This document shows positions 35,008 to 43,382 of a DNA stretch of 64,000 nucleotides, piece after piece; positions within the stretch are counted from its first letter, which is position 1; each line of letters begins with the position of its first letter. The position numbers were made by a program, and so were the translations under genes. The DNA comes from Shewanella jiangmenensis (GTDB lineage: Bacteria; Pseudomonadota; Gammaproteobacteria; Enterobacterales; Shewanellaceae), in assembly GCF_018596335.1 (NCBI RefSeq), contig NZ_JAHEPS010000001.1, forward strand, positions 744,001-808,000, given 5' to 3'. The notes beneath the pieces are model-generated. The model saw nothing but the letters and a program-made list of their open reading frames with translations, had not been told where the DNA came from and searched no databases.

Positions 35008-35374
35008 GCTCTCTCCTGCTTGTATTGAGGCTTTTCGGGCAATTGTAGGCGCATATTTTCCCTTACAAGGGCTTGTTGACGCAAATTTAAATTTCCATCC
35101 CAGCCACAGCGGTCAGGGCATATCGCCTGTGGCTGAACGTCCAAAAAAACGATGCGGCTGCAATTTAGACCAAATTTCCGCTTATCATCATGAAATCGTT
35201 GAACTAAATAAATTCCTTAAGCAAAACAAGCCTATTACTCTATTCCGGCTGCGTCACAGTTAGCAGTAAATTTTCTGATCCGGGGGATGATTGTGAACGT
35301 AATTTCAACTAAAATGGCCATCTAGATGTAGATGCTTCTACACGTTTAACGCTTAAAGACGAGATTTTCCCAAC
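35008..35374. other. 367-bp divergent region between tkt and metK
   Basis: It must hold the promoters of the tkt operon and metK. A MetJ-like box array lies at 35316-35339, near metK. An A/T-rich block at 35160-35280 is otherwise featureless. No gene or riboswitch was seen. Confidence 0.6.
35316..35339 (+). promoter_or_regulatory. candidate MetJ operator upstream of metK
   Basis: Three contiguous 8-bp blocks, GGCCATCT, AGATGTAG and ATGCTTCT, each match 5 of 8 positions of the met box AGACGTCT. The array ends 35 bp before the metK start. MetJ repression of metK is known in gammaproteobacteria; here the match is modest. Confidence 0.5.
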
Positions 35375-36526
35375 ATGGCAAAACACTTGTTTACCTCTGA
35401 GTCGGTCTCAGAAGGTCATCCAGATAAAATTGCAGACCAGATTTCCGATGCCGTGCTCGACGCCATTCTGGCCCAGGATCCCAAGGCCCGCGTTGCGTGC
35501 GAAACTTACGTAAAAACCGGCATGGTGATGGTAGGCGGTGAAATCACCACCTCAGCCTGGGTCGACATTGAAGAGCTGACCCGCAAGACGGTGCGCGAAA
35601 TCGGTTATACCCATTCAGATATGGGTTTTGACGCCAATTCCTGCGCAGTGCTGAGCGCCATCGGTAAGCAGTCACCCGACATCAACCAGGGTGTTGACCG
35701 CAGTGACCCACGTGAGCAGGGCGCGGGCGACCAGGGCCTGATGTTCGGTTACGCCAGCAACGAAACCGACGTGCTGATGCCAGCTCCTATCACCTACGCC
35801 CACGCGCTGGTGAAGCGTCAGTCTGAAGTGCGCAAAGACGGCACCCTGCCATGGCTGCGCCCGGACGCCAAGTCACAGGTGACCTTTGCCTATGACGAAG
35901 GCAAAATCATCGGCATCGATGCCATCGTTCTCTCTACCCAGCACTGCGACTCTGTGTCACAGGCCGATCTGGTAGAAGGCGTGATGGAAACCATCATCAA
36001 GCCAGTACTGCCAGCCCAGTGGCTGAGCCGTGACACCAAGTTCTTTATCAACCCAACCGGCCGTTTCGTTATCGGCGGTCCAATGGGTGACTGTGGTCTG
36101 ACTGGCCGTAAGATCATCGTTGACACCTACGGCGGCATGGCCCGTCACGGTGGCGGCGCTTTCTCCGGTAAAGACCCATCCAAGGTTGACCGCTCAGCCG
36201 CTTACGCCGCCCGTTACGTTGCCAAAAACATCGTGGCTGCCGGTCTGGCTGATCGCTGTGAAATCCAGGTGTCCTACGCTATCGGTGTGGCCGAGCCAAC
36301 CTCTATCAGCATCGAGACCTTCGGTACCGGCAAGCTGCCTGAAGACAAGCTGATTGCACTGGTACGCCGTCACTTCGACCTGCGCCCATACGGCCTGACC
36401 GAAATGCTGAACCTGGCCCGTCCTATCTACCAGGCGACTGCCGCTTACGGTCACTTTGGCCGCAGCGAGTTCCCTTGGGAGCAGACCAACAAGGCCGAAG
36501 CGCTGCGCGCAGACTCGGGTCTGTAA
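35375..36526 (+). CDS. metK: S-adenosylmethionine synthetase
   Basis: MetK makes S-adenosylmethionine from ATP and methionine. The 383 residues, the normal length, begin with [21 protein letters not shown] and include [12 protein letters not shown], the phosphate motif G-G-G-A-F-S-G-K-D, and [14 protein letters not shown]. The gene is divergent from tkt with a MetJ-like array upstream and a strong bidirectional terminator after it. It supplies the cofactor for TrmN6 and the radical SAM protein in this window. Confidence 0.98.
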   Translation: MAKHLFTSESVSEGHPDKIADQISDAVLDAILAQDPKARVACETYVKTGMVMVGGEITTSAWVDIEELTRKTVREIGYTHSDMGFDANSCAVLSAIGKQSPDINQGVDRSDPREQGAGDQGLMFGYASNETDVLMPAPITYAHALVKRQSEVRKDGTLPWLRPDAKSQVTFAYDEGKIIGIDAIVLSTQHCDSVSQADLVEGVMETIIKPVLPAQWLSRDTKFFINPTGRFVIGGPMGDCGLTGRKIIVDTYGGMARHGGGAFSGKDPSKVDRSAAYAARYVAKNIVAAGLADRCEIQVSYAIGVAEPTSISIETFGTGKLPEDKLIALVRRHFDLRPYGLTEMLNLARPIYQATAAYGHFGRSEFPWEQTNKAEALRADSGL

Positions 36527-36535
36527 TCGCCGCAA

Positions 36536-36574
36536 GCCAATAAAAAAACCGCCGAAAGGCGGTTTTTTATTGGC
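36536..36574 (+). terminator. metK terminator
   Basis: CCGCC-GAAA-GGCGG with flanking A and T runs and an outer GCCAAT/ATTGGC pairing makes a long stem capped by a GAAA tetraloop; efficient in either direction. Confidence 0.93.
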
Positions 36575-36590
36575 GCTTTTTAAACATGAT

Positions 36591-36614
36591 TTTGAGTTTG
36601 AGATTGAGTTTGAG
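36591..36614 (+). repeat. four tandem TTTGAG-type hexamers
   Basis: TTTGAG, TTTGAG, ATTGAG, TTTGAG run consecutively in the non-coding gap after the metK terminator. Confidence 0.75.
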
Positions 36615-36698
36615 TCTTCGCTGTTGCAACCACAGAATTGGCTTTGCTTGGGGGAAAAACGCGCTCGATTGACGTGAGTGCATCGCTAAACCCCAAAC

Positions 36699-37019
36699 TC
36701 AGCAGTGATCAAAATGCGCCGTTTCAACCAATAAAAAACCAAGCTGAGACTGCGGAATGGCCTCAAGCGTCATCGGCGTCAAGCTTGCTGAAAGTGACAG
36801 CGGCCGCACCTGCCACTCTGCCTGATAGCTGTTGCAGCGGCCGCAGTGATAAAGCTGGTTATCACACATAAACCAATAGGCTTCCGCATCGCCGCCTTTG
36901 AAGGCCACAGGCGCAAGCCCCGCATGAACACACAGACTGAAACCAAGCCTGAGTCTGTCCCAGGCGCTTAAGGATAAATCCCGGTAAGGGAGAAGTAACA
37001 TCTCGGCACTGGGTGTCAT
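36699..37019 (-). CDS. small hypothetical protein
   Basis: This 106-residue frame is not recognised. I chose ATG 37019 over the in-frame GTG at 37043; GGGA lies 8 nt upstream. It has one C-G-R-C motif plus several other cysteines (F-M-C-D, H-C-G-R-C, D-H-C), which could bind a metal, and W/F-rich stretches. There is no signal peptide or transmembrane helix. It lies about 85 bp past the end of the EIIC-EAL gene and could be cotranscribed with it. Reality of the gene is moderately supported. Confidence 0.5.
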   Translation of the reverse strand: MTPSAEMLLLPYRDLSLSAWDRLRLGFSLCVHAGLAPVAFKGGDAEAYWFMCDNQLYHCGRCNSYQAEWQVRPLSLSASLTPMTLEAIPQSQLGFLLVETAHFDHC

Positions 37020-37104
37020 ACCTGTTCCCAATTTTGAATCCACATTGCGAAAAACTCTTACCTAAGGCATTGGCAAGCTGCGATAACAACATGGCATCAC
37101 CTGT

Positions 37105-39156
37105 TTAGCCAGACTCTCTTAAGCTCGCAGCAAGATTGTCGCTCTCACCCGAATTAAAGCGCTTGGCAAAATCATGGGCGGCATCAACAGGCATAGCCTT
37201 GGCGTATAACCATCCCTGCACAAAACCAACCCCGGCACTCGCCACAAAATCCGCCTCAGCCTCAGTCTCAACCCCCTCGGCAACCAGGGTAAAGCCGAGC
37301 GAATGACACAGGCCGCACACTTCCTGGTAAAGCACCCGCCCCTTATCTTCGGCAATTTTTGCCAGCATGCTGCGGTCAAGCTTAATGCCATCCACGCGAA
37401 TTTGCGTCAGCAAACTGAGACTGGAAAAACCGGTACCAAAATCGTCCAGCAAAAAACGGAATCCGCGCGACTGCAGCTGATCTATCGCAAGGTTTATCCC
37501 CTCTGGGTCCTGCATAAAGGCACTTTCGAGGATTTCGACTTCAATCTGCGGCGCAAATTCACCCAGCGACACACTGAGGCGGTCGATAAGTTTAACATCC
37601 CCAAGGTTGTTGGGGTCCAGATTAATACTGACCCTGGGGGTGAATCCCATTTCGCGCCAGCGGGCCAAATCCTCTGCAACAGTGGTAATCACAAACCGGT
37701 CAATCACATGGGAATAGCCCGCCTTTTGGAAGGCATCGATAAACCAGGGCCCCTTGATTTGGCCGCTGGCGTCTTTCAGGCGCAGGAGCGCTTCAAAGCC
37801 GATGATTTTTCTCTCCGGCAACTTGAGCTTGGGCTGGTAATACACCAAAAGTTCACCGCTCAGCACCTCACGCACCGTTTTTTCAAGGTTGCGGGAGGCA
37901 GCCAGGGTTTCCGATTGGGTGCGGCTGTATTGCAGCTCAGACATACGCTCTATATCGAGCTGCAACTCGGCGCGCTTGATAAGCTCGCGATCGAAACTGT
38001 TACTGTCGGCAAACACACTGTAGCGGCGGATAAAAGGCAGGTAGATGAATACGCCAACCAACAGCAATATCAGCTGCAGCACCATCACCCCAAAGCCACC
38101 GGACGCAATCCAGCCATTTAAGAAAATGGGCGTTACCCAGGGAAATGCCACCCCATCAAAAGTAAGCAGTCCGCCCCTAATCGCCGCCCAGGCAATAAAC
38201 ACGTTAAGGCACGGCAGCAGCACAAAGGGGATAGCTAGTCGGGGGTTAAACACGATTGGCAAACCGTAAATGAGCAACTCGTTGATATTTACCAGTGAAA
38301 ACGGCGCTGCGATTTTGGCCAGATTATGGTTTTGACCGCGGCGACCCTCCAGAAAAATCGCTATCAGCAAAGGCATGGTCGCGCCGCTGCCACCAAGCAG
38401 CACAAAGAGATCCATAAACTGGCTGATGGTCAGATTGGGGGCAAACAGCTGCGCCCCGTTATCGGCGCCCATCAGCAGCAAATAGGCATTATCGCCATGC
38501 ACACCGAAACACCAGAGCAAATGCGACAAGAGCACCCTGAACATGGTTTGACCAAGGGGCTGAAGCCCTGTCACCCACTCGATAATCGGTGAAAAGAGGT
38601 AAACCAAGCCCTCACTGACACCACGCAGCAGCAAAAAAACCACCACAAAGGTCAGCAGCATCGGCAGGATAAAATTAATGTGTTGCTGCAGATAGGCACT
38701 AAGCTCGGTGCCACGGATAAGCCGCAAACGGCTCATGGCCAAAAAACGCTGCAGCACATAGGCCACCAGAATAGGCGTCAAGACCACACGCGGGTCGCTG
38801 AGCACCAACATCAGGTAGTCACCAAGCATTTCGTGCCCCGTCGAATGCACGTGCAGGGAAAAAACCAGGCACAGGGACAAGGTTGCCGAGGCGACCGGCG
38901 ACACTTCAAGATATTTGGCTAAGTGAAACGACAGTGAAAGCATCGCCAGCAGCGGAAACAGCCGCGCCAGTGTCACACTGAGCCCTTCAAACCAGGCAAA
39001 CGCAGGCGTTTTGGCTAACTCAGGTAATGTTGCGTACGCCAGCACCGGCAACAGGGCCAGCAGGGCGTTAATCAACAAAAACGGCAGTAAGGCAATAAAT
39101 GACTCACGTACCGCGAGCAGTAAACTGCGATCGACTAAGTTAAAGGTTCTGGGCAT
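37105..39156 (-). CDS. PTS EIIC-like membrane domain fused to an EAL phosphodiesterase domain
   Basis: The first 390 residues or so are a polytopic EIIC domain of the lactose/cellobiose type (G-V-H-G-D-N-A, G-G-S-G-A-T-M-P, N-I-N-E-L-L-I-Y-G-L-P-I-V-F-N-P). A short helical linker leads to an EAL domain with E-A-L-L-R, N-L-D-P-N-N-L, E-I-L-E-S, D-D-F-G-T-G-F-S-S-L, K-L-D-R-S and E-G-V-E-T, so the c-di-GMP phosphodiesterase residues appear present. No GGDEF domain and no EIIA/EIIB genes are nearby, so the EIIC part may act as a sugar sensor. I chose ATG 39156; TTG 39171 is possible. Neither has a strong ribosome-binding site. Confidence 0.85.
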   Translation of the reverse strand: MPRTFNLVDRSLLLAVRESFIALLPFLLINALLALLPVLAYATLPELAKTPAFAWFEGLSVTLARLFPLLAMLSLSFHLAKYLEVSPVASATLSLCLVFSLHVHSTGHEMLGDYLMLVLSDPRVVLTPILVAYVLQRFLAMSRLRLIRGTELSAYLQQHINFILPMLLTFVVVFLLLRGVSEGLVYLFSPIIEWVTGLQPLGQTMFRVLLSHLLWCFGVHGDNAYLLLMGADNGAQLFAPNLTISQFMDLFVLLGGSGATMPLLIAIFLEGRRGQNHNLAKIAAPFSLVNINELLIYGLPIVFNPRLAIPFVLLPCLNVFIAWAAIRGGLLTFDGVAFPWVTPIFLNGWIASGGFGVMVLQLILLLVGVFIYLPFIRRYSVFADSNSFDRELIKRAELQLDIERMSELQYSRTQSETLAASRNLEKTVREVLSGELLVYYQPKLKLPERKIIGFEALLRLKDASGQIKGPWFIDAFQKAGYSHVIDRFVITTVAEDLARWREMGFTPRVSINLDPNNLGDVKLIDRLSVSLGEFAPQIEVEILESAFMQDPEGINLAIDQLQSRGFRFLLDDFGTGFSSLSLLTQIRVDGIKLDRSMLAKIAEDKGRVLYQEVCGLCHSLGFTLVAEGVETEAEADFVASAGVGFVQGWLYAKAMPVDAAHDFAKRFNSGESDNLAASLRESG

Positions 39157-39240
39157 CCCGGTTATGCTCAAAGACGCAAGTCATTAACTTAACCTTAACC
39201 TAAACAGGCGCTCAGATCAAAATCACACCAGCCGTAAGTA

Positions 39241-39765
39241 CTACTTTAATAACAAATAAAATCCGCGGCCTTCATCCTCAAAAAAATCCACCACTTGCAT
39301 GCCTGCGGCTTTTACATGCACGTTAAGCGAGTGCTCATTTTCTTCGGCAATAAAGGTTGCCAGAGTATCGAACCGCGCACGGCACGCATCAAACAGGGCT
39401 GCAGTAAGCGGCGTGAATATTCCCTTGCCACGAAAAGCAGGAGCAACCCACACAGGCCCATAACAGCCAAGCTTTTGGATTTTTCGCCCAGCATCAGGAC
39501 CGCAGCGCAAAGCGCGACTGAAAAACCGGCCGTAAAATCCCTGCTTCCCAAAAAAGCGCTCCGAGGCAGCCATGGCATACGCAACTATCTGCCCATCCAC
39601 CGCCGCAACCAGTAAGATTTCTTTCTCAATCAGCTGCCTGAATTCGTCCCGGCCAAACAGCTGCGCCTCCAGCAGGCGCTCGTCACGATTGAGTTCATCC
39701 CGGCCATGCCTGCGCTCAAGAGCTACCAGCGCTTCTATATCGTCGATTGTTGCCTGCCTGATCAC
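39241..39765 (-). CDS. GNAT-family N-acetyltransferase
   Basis: The 174-residue product starts at GTG 39765 with AGGA at good spacing. The N-terminal I-R-Q-A-T-I-D-D-I-E-A-L, the cofactor motif P-A-F-R-G-K-G-I-F (R/Q-x-x-G-x-G/A form) and the following helix are those of GNAT enzymes. The C-terminal E-E-N-E-H-S-L-N fits motif B. The substrate is unknown. It lies 84 bp upstream of the EIIC-EAL start, on the same strand, and may be cotranscribed. Confidence 0.85.
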   Translation of the reverse strand: MIRQATIDDIEALVALERRHGRDELNRDERLLEAQLFGRDEFRQLIEKEILLVAAVDGQIVAYAMAASERFFGKQGFYGRFFSRALRCGPDAGRKIQKLGCYGPVWVAPAFRGKGIFTPLTAALFDACRARFDTLATFIAEENEHSLNVHVKAAGMQVVDFFEDEGRGFYLLLK

Positions 39766-39914
39766 GCCGCGTTCCTGCCTTATCCACTAAATAAAGCCGA
39801 TTATACCCGACACGCGCCCAAAGAGATGCTGATTGAAAACCATTGGAAATTTGCGGTAATCCCCAATAGCAACCACACTTTAGCTAACTGAATATCAAGA
39901 GACCGCTGCCGCTT

Positions 39915-40880
39915 ATGCTGCCCGAATCCATCAATCCACATGTCAGTCTGCTGGAATCCGACACGCCGCAAATCAATCTGGTACGCTGGATGCACCAATG
40001 CGAGCTGATAAAGCGCTATTACGAAGCCGACTATGTGTTTGTAGTGCAAAAAATCAGTCACGGCTATGAAATTCTGGTAAGCGCCATCGCCGCCGTGCCG
40101 CACTTTACCTCCGGACAAGGGTTCGATCGTGACGTCCCCCTGTTTTTGGATTTGGTAAACGCCATGCCGGACGGGGTGTCGATTGACCTGTCGAAGTACC
40201 AAGCCGGTGAACTGCCAAGCGATTTTGATAGCTGTGTCGGCCTGCTCGCCCGGCCAATCCTCTGGCCTGATGGCTCAATTTTTGGTTGCCTGTGCGTCCT
40301 TTCGCACCACAAGGTCGAAAACCAGAGCATTAACAGTTTGATGCTGGAGCCCTTTCAAATTCTGCTGCAGCAGGATTTGGCGCTCCTTTGCCAAAGCCAC
40401 AGAGTTGAATCCCTGTCGATGCGCGACCGCGAGACCGGCATGCTCAATCACTATGGTTTTATTATGATGGCGCCAAGGCAGCTAAACCTTGGAAGGCGCT
40501 TTGGTGCCCACGCCGGCCTCATTTTTTTTGAGCTCGAAAACGCAGGCACAGGCGACCCATCGCTTACCGAAAAACATCACCGCCTGCTTGGCAACATAGT
40601 GCAGCACACCATACGCACCGCCGATATCGCCGCCCATTACAGCGACACCCTGTTTGTGGTGCTCGCCTTTTTGGATAACGAGCGGGATTTAAGCCACATA
40701 GTACAGCGGGTGCAAAAGCAGCTGCAGTCACAGGACCCAATGCTGAAACTCGATTTCAGTTACCGCTTTTTCACCCCCGACACCAGCACCAAACTGGGCC
40801 CTATGCTCACACTTGCCAAAGAGAACCTCAAAAGCTGGCAGGCAAGCCAAAAAGCCAAACAAGAGGCCAAGGCTGAGTAA
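39915..40880 (+). CDS. GAF-type sensor with a degenerate GGDEF domain (paralogue 1)
   Basis: The 321-residue soluble protein has an N-terminal GAF-like domain (about 20-160) and a C-terminal GGDEF-type fold beginning D-R-E-T-G-M-L-N-H-Y-G-F. At the active loop, A-H-Y-S-D-T-L-F-V-V-L replaces R-Y-G-G-D-E-F, so diguanylate cyclase activity is not expected. There is no transmembrane segment. The next gene is a clear paralogue (same M-A-P-R-Q-L-N-L block, same order). Confidence 0.8.
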   Translation: MLPESINPHVSLLESDTPQINLVRWMHQCELIKRYYEADYVFVVQKISHGYEILVSAIAAVPHFTSGQGFDRDVPLFLDLVNAMPDGVSIDLSKYQAGELPSDFDSCVGLLARPILWPDGSIFGCLCVLSHHKVENQSINSLMLEPFQILLQQDLALLCQSHRVESLSMRDRETGMLNHYGFIMMAPRQLNLGRRFGAHAGLIFFELENAGTGDPSLTEKHHRLLGNIVQHTIRTADIAAHYSDTLFVVLAFLDNERDLSHIVQRVQKQLQSQDPMLKLDFSYRFFTPDTSTKLGPMLTLAKENLKSWQASQKAKQEAKAE

Positions 40881-40992
40881 GCGCAGGCGAACTCATCTGA
40901 GCAGGGAAACACTGTGTTCGTCAGACTGGCTTTTTTAGCATTCTGTAGCTAAGTTATGATGCAATAACAAAAATTACATTGTGTAAACAACC

Positions 40993-42597
40993 ATGTCCCA
41001 GAGTCCACACGCCGAATGGCTGCTGCAAGAATCACATCCAGCCATAGATGAAACCCGTTGGCAGCACATCACCCAATTGCTGGGTCAGCTGTTTAAAGCC
41101 AGCGCTGCTGCCTTGGTTCAATACCAGGGCGGCGAGGCGTGCATTTTAACCCTGCGCCAAACAAAAAACGTGGGGCTGGTGAAAGGCTCTGTCGATAACA
41201 TCGACAGCCTGCGTTCACGCCTGCGAACCCCCGGTTTACCAACCGATGGCCTGTGGCAGTATGGACTCATTGAATTTCCGCTGTATTGGCCGGGCGGCAT
41301 TCAATTCGGCGCGGCACTGCTGGTGTGCGACGCCCAGCCGCCCAACCTAGAATCCTGTCAAATGCTGGCCGGCCCCATGCTTGAACTTATCCAAAGCGAG
41401 CTTAAGGTCTATCGTCAGGCCAGACAAATCGAGCAGATGTCGCTGCAGGATGAAACCACCCAGATGCTTAACAGCCACGGCTTTAACCTGATGGCACCAA
41501 GGCAGCTGAATTTAAGCCGCAGACTCGGCTCGCACGCCGGGCTGGTCGTGATGGAAAATGGCACTCAGTTTGAAGGCAGCCTTGCTGAAGATAAACTCAA
41601 AGCTCTGTCCCAGGTGGTGTACGACAACCTGCGCGAGGCAGATCTTGCGGCGCGGCTTGGCAACCAGATTGTGCTGCTGGCCTTTGTCGACAGCCAGGCC
41701 AATCTCGACTCGCTGGTGAGCAGGCTTCGCAAGCAATTTGTCAGAAAACTCGAAGATCAGCGGGTCTTGACCGGACACAGTTTTTTCACCCCAGACTCCC
41801 ACCTTGAGCTCGGCCCCATGCTGGCAGATGCGCAGACTGAACTTGAACAAACCCGCGCCCGCCTTTACCCCAAACCAAGTGAAGAGAGCAGCGCCAATGC
41901 CGCGCACGGCAGCAACGAACCCCTTGAGCAGCAAAAAACCGACAAGCTGGCAGAGACTTTAGCTTCTGACGAAGAAAAGGCAGAAGAAGAAACGGTAGAA
42001 GAAGAAAAGGTAGCAGCATCTCAACTGTCCAAGGCAAACGAGGCCGCCACCCCAGACGATACGCAAGCGCTGGCATTCACTGAGGATACAGAGCAAAGCG
42101 CAGTTGGCGCTGCGGCCACGACAGACAGTCAATCATCAGACTCACAGCCAAGCCCTGCCGAAACCGGCGAAGCGGCAGAACCAGTGTTCACTGCCGGGGC
42201 AGTGTCAGTAGCCAGCACTGAGGCCGAAAGCGGTGATGCCGAAAGCATTGATACAGGCACAGATGAGCCAGTCTTTACCATACTGAACGTCGAAGCTGTG
42301 AGCGACACTCAGGATGCAACGAGCGACGCTGTCTGCGAAAAAGTCGCTGAAATGGAAGGCGCAAAACCCAAAGGCCGCGCCAAGCGGGGCAGCAGCAAAG
42401 CGGCAGCTGCTACCTCTGCGTCTGCCAATGCGTCTGCCAATGCGTCTGCCAATGGGGCCAGCACAAAAGCTGCCAAAATCGGCAGAACCAGCAAAACCAC
42501 TCACGGCAGCGGTAAAAACAGCGCTGAGGCATCCACACAGCAAAAGCCAGCCAAAACCTCACGGGCACGGCGCAGCAAGCCTCAGTCGCCGGACTGA
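40993..42597 (+). CDS. GAF/degenerate GGDEF paralogue 2 with a long disordered acidic-then-basic tail
   Basis: Residues 1-300 match the preceding gene: GAF-like domain, then D-E-T-T-Q-M-L-N-S-H-G-F, M-A-P-R-Q-L-N-L and a degenerate loop A-R-L-G-N-Q-I-V-L-L in place of R-Y-G-G-D-E-F. A tail of about 235 residues follows: first strongly acidic (E/D runs), then alanine-rich and basic, with K-P-K-G-R-A-K-R-G, K-A-A-K and S-R-A-R-R-S-K. The basic end resembles histone-H1-like or RNase-E-like tails that bind nucleic acid or membrane. The gene lies 112 bp after paralogue 1. Its function is not known. Confidence 0.8.
   Translation: MSQSPHAEWLLQESHPAIDETRWQHITQLLGQLFKASAAALVQYQGGEACILTLRQTKNVGLVKGSVDNIDSLRSRLRTPGLPTDGLWQYGLIEFPLYWPGGIQFGAALLVCDAQPPNLESCQMLAGPMLELIQSELKVYRQARQIEQMSLQDETTQMLNSHGFNLMAPRQLNLSRRLGSHAGLVVMENGTQFEGSLAEDKLKALSQVVYDNLREADLAARLGNQIVLLAFVDSQANLDSLVSRLRKQFVRKLEDQRVLTGHSFFTPDSHLELGPMLADAQTELEQTRARLYPKPSEESSANAAHGSNEPLEQQKTDKLAETLASDEEKAEEETVEEEKVAASQLSKANEAATPDDTQALAFTEDTEQSAVGAAATTDSQSSDSQPSPAETGEAAEPVFTAGAVSVASTEAESGDAESIDTGTDEPVFTILNVEAVSDTQDATSDAVCEKVAEMEGAKPKGRAKRGSSKAAAATSASANASANASANGASTKAAKIGRTSKTTHGSGKNSAEASTQQKPAKTSRARRSKPQSPD
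42418..42453 (+). repeat. three tandem 12-bp units in the tail of paralogue 2
   Basis: GCGTCTGCCAAT occurs three times in succession (42418-42429, 42430-42441, 42442-42453) and encodes A-S-A-N repeats. Confidence 0.9.
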
Positions 42598-42794
42598 CGC
42601 CTCGCCCACTCAATCACCAGCACCACAGGATAGGGCGACATCAACACCAGCCCAAGGCCACCCAACACCGAAATCAGCAGCATGCCCTTAACTTCAAGGG
42701 CTGCCTCTGAGCCCCAATACAAGCCTGCCGCCGCCAGCACCATGGCTACGCCGATCCAGTGCAGGATTTTCAGAAATTTCATTACACTTTTCAT
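42582..42794 (-). CDS. small two-helix membrane protein
   Basis: The 70-residue product (ATG 42794, with GGTGGA upstream) has two hydrophobic helices (about 8-25 and 35-58), a short positive N-terminus and a basic/charged end. The GTG at 42806 is an alternative start. The 3' end overlaps the convergent paralogue 2 by 16 bp. I do not recognise the family. Confidence 0.65.
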   Translation of the reverse strand: MKSVMKFLKILHWIGVAMVLAAAGLYWGSEAALEVKGMLLISVLGGLGLVLMSPYPVVLVIEWARRQSGD

Positions 42795-42860
42795 CGATTC
42801 CACCACATAATCGCCCCAAGAATGGCGAAAGTGCCGCCACAGTAATGTATGGAACGCAGC

Positions 42861-43274
42861 ATGATCAAGAAAATCACCTTAGCAGCATCACTGGCCTGGT
42901 TAGCAGCAGGTTGTCAGAGCACAGCGCAGATGGGAGACGCCACAATGGAACTGTTGGGCAGTTGGCACATAGAACAGGTATACGACCGTCCGGTCATTGA
43001 CTACAGCCCGGCAAAGCTGGTGTTTGAAGCCGATGGCAAATTGACCGGCAACAATAGCTGCAACAACTTTTTTGGCAGCTTCACTCAGGACGGTGCAAAC
43101 CTTTCTCTGACGCCCTCAGGCGCGACCCGCAAAGCCTGTGTCGATGCGCTGATGGATCAGGAAGCCCGGGTAGTCGATGCCATGCCCAAGGTCAAAGCGG
43201 CCAAAGAGCAGCAGGGTAAGCTGCTGTTTTTGGACGCTGATGGCAACACCATCATGATCTTAAGCCGCCTCTGA
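42861..43274 (+). CDS. META-domain (HslJ-like) lipoprotein
   Basis: From ATG 42861 (GGAACG upstream) the product has 137 residues; ATG 42849 would add four. The signal ends L-A-A-G-C, the lipidated Cys. The mature part is the META fold with L-L-G-S-W-H-I, F-E-A-D-G-K-L-T-G-N-N-S-C-N-N-F-F-G-S-F and a second Cys in K-A-C-V-D-A. HslJ-type proteins are linked to heat and novobiocin resistance in E. coli; the precise role is unknown. A terminator follows. Confidence 0.88.
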   Translation: MIKKITLAASLAWLAAGCQSTAQMGDATMELLGSWHIEQVYDRPVIDYSPAKLVFEADGKLTGNNSCNNFFGSFTQDGANLSLTPSGATRKACVDALMDQEARVVDAMPKVKAAKEQQGKLLFLDADGNTIMILSRL

Positions 43275-43356
43275 GCCCATAAGGCGAATCCCAGCAGGGC
43301 TTCATTTAATCAAGCCCTTCTGAGTCAGGCGCCAGCAAACCAAAAACGCCATCACA

Positions 43357-43382
43357 AAGCCCCGCGTGCGGGGCTTGCTTTT
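43357..43382 (+). terminator. hairpin shared by the META lipoprotein and the convergent symporter
   Basis: AAGCCCCGC-GT-GCGGGGCTT is a perfect stem followed by GCTTTT on the plus strand; it touches the symporter stop codon at 43381. Confidence 0.75.

Noticed and set aside
35008..35374. SAM riboswitch in front of metK
   Set aside because: No conserved riboswitch core or multi-helix junction seen; the MetJ-like array is a better explanation.
37303..38121. 272-codon plus-strand frame opposite the EIIC-EAL gene
   Set aside because: Antisense to a gene with clear domain motifs; no domain of its own.
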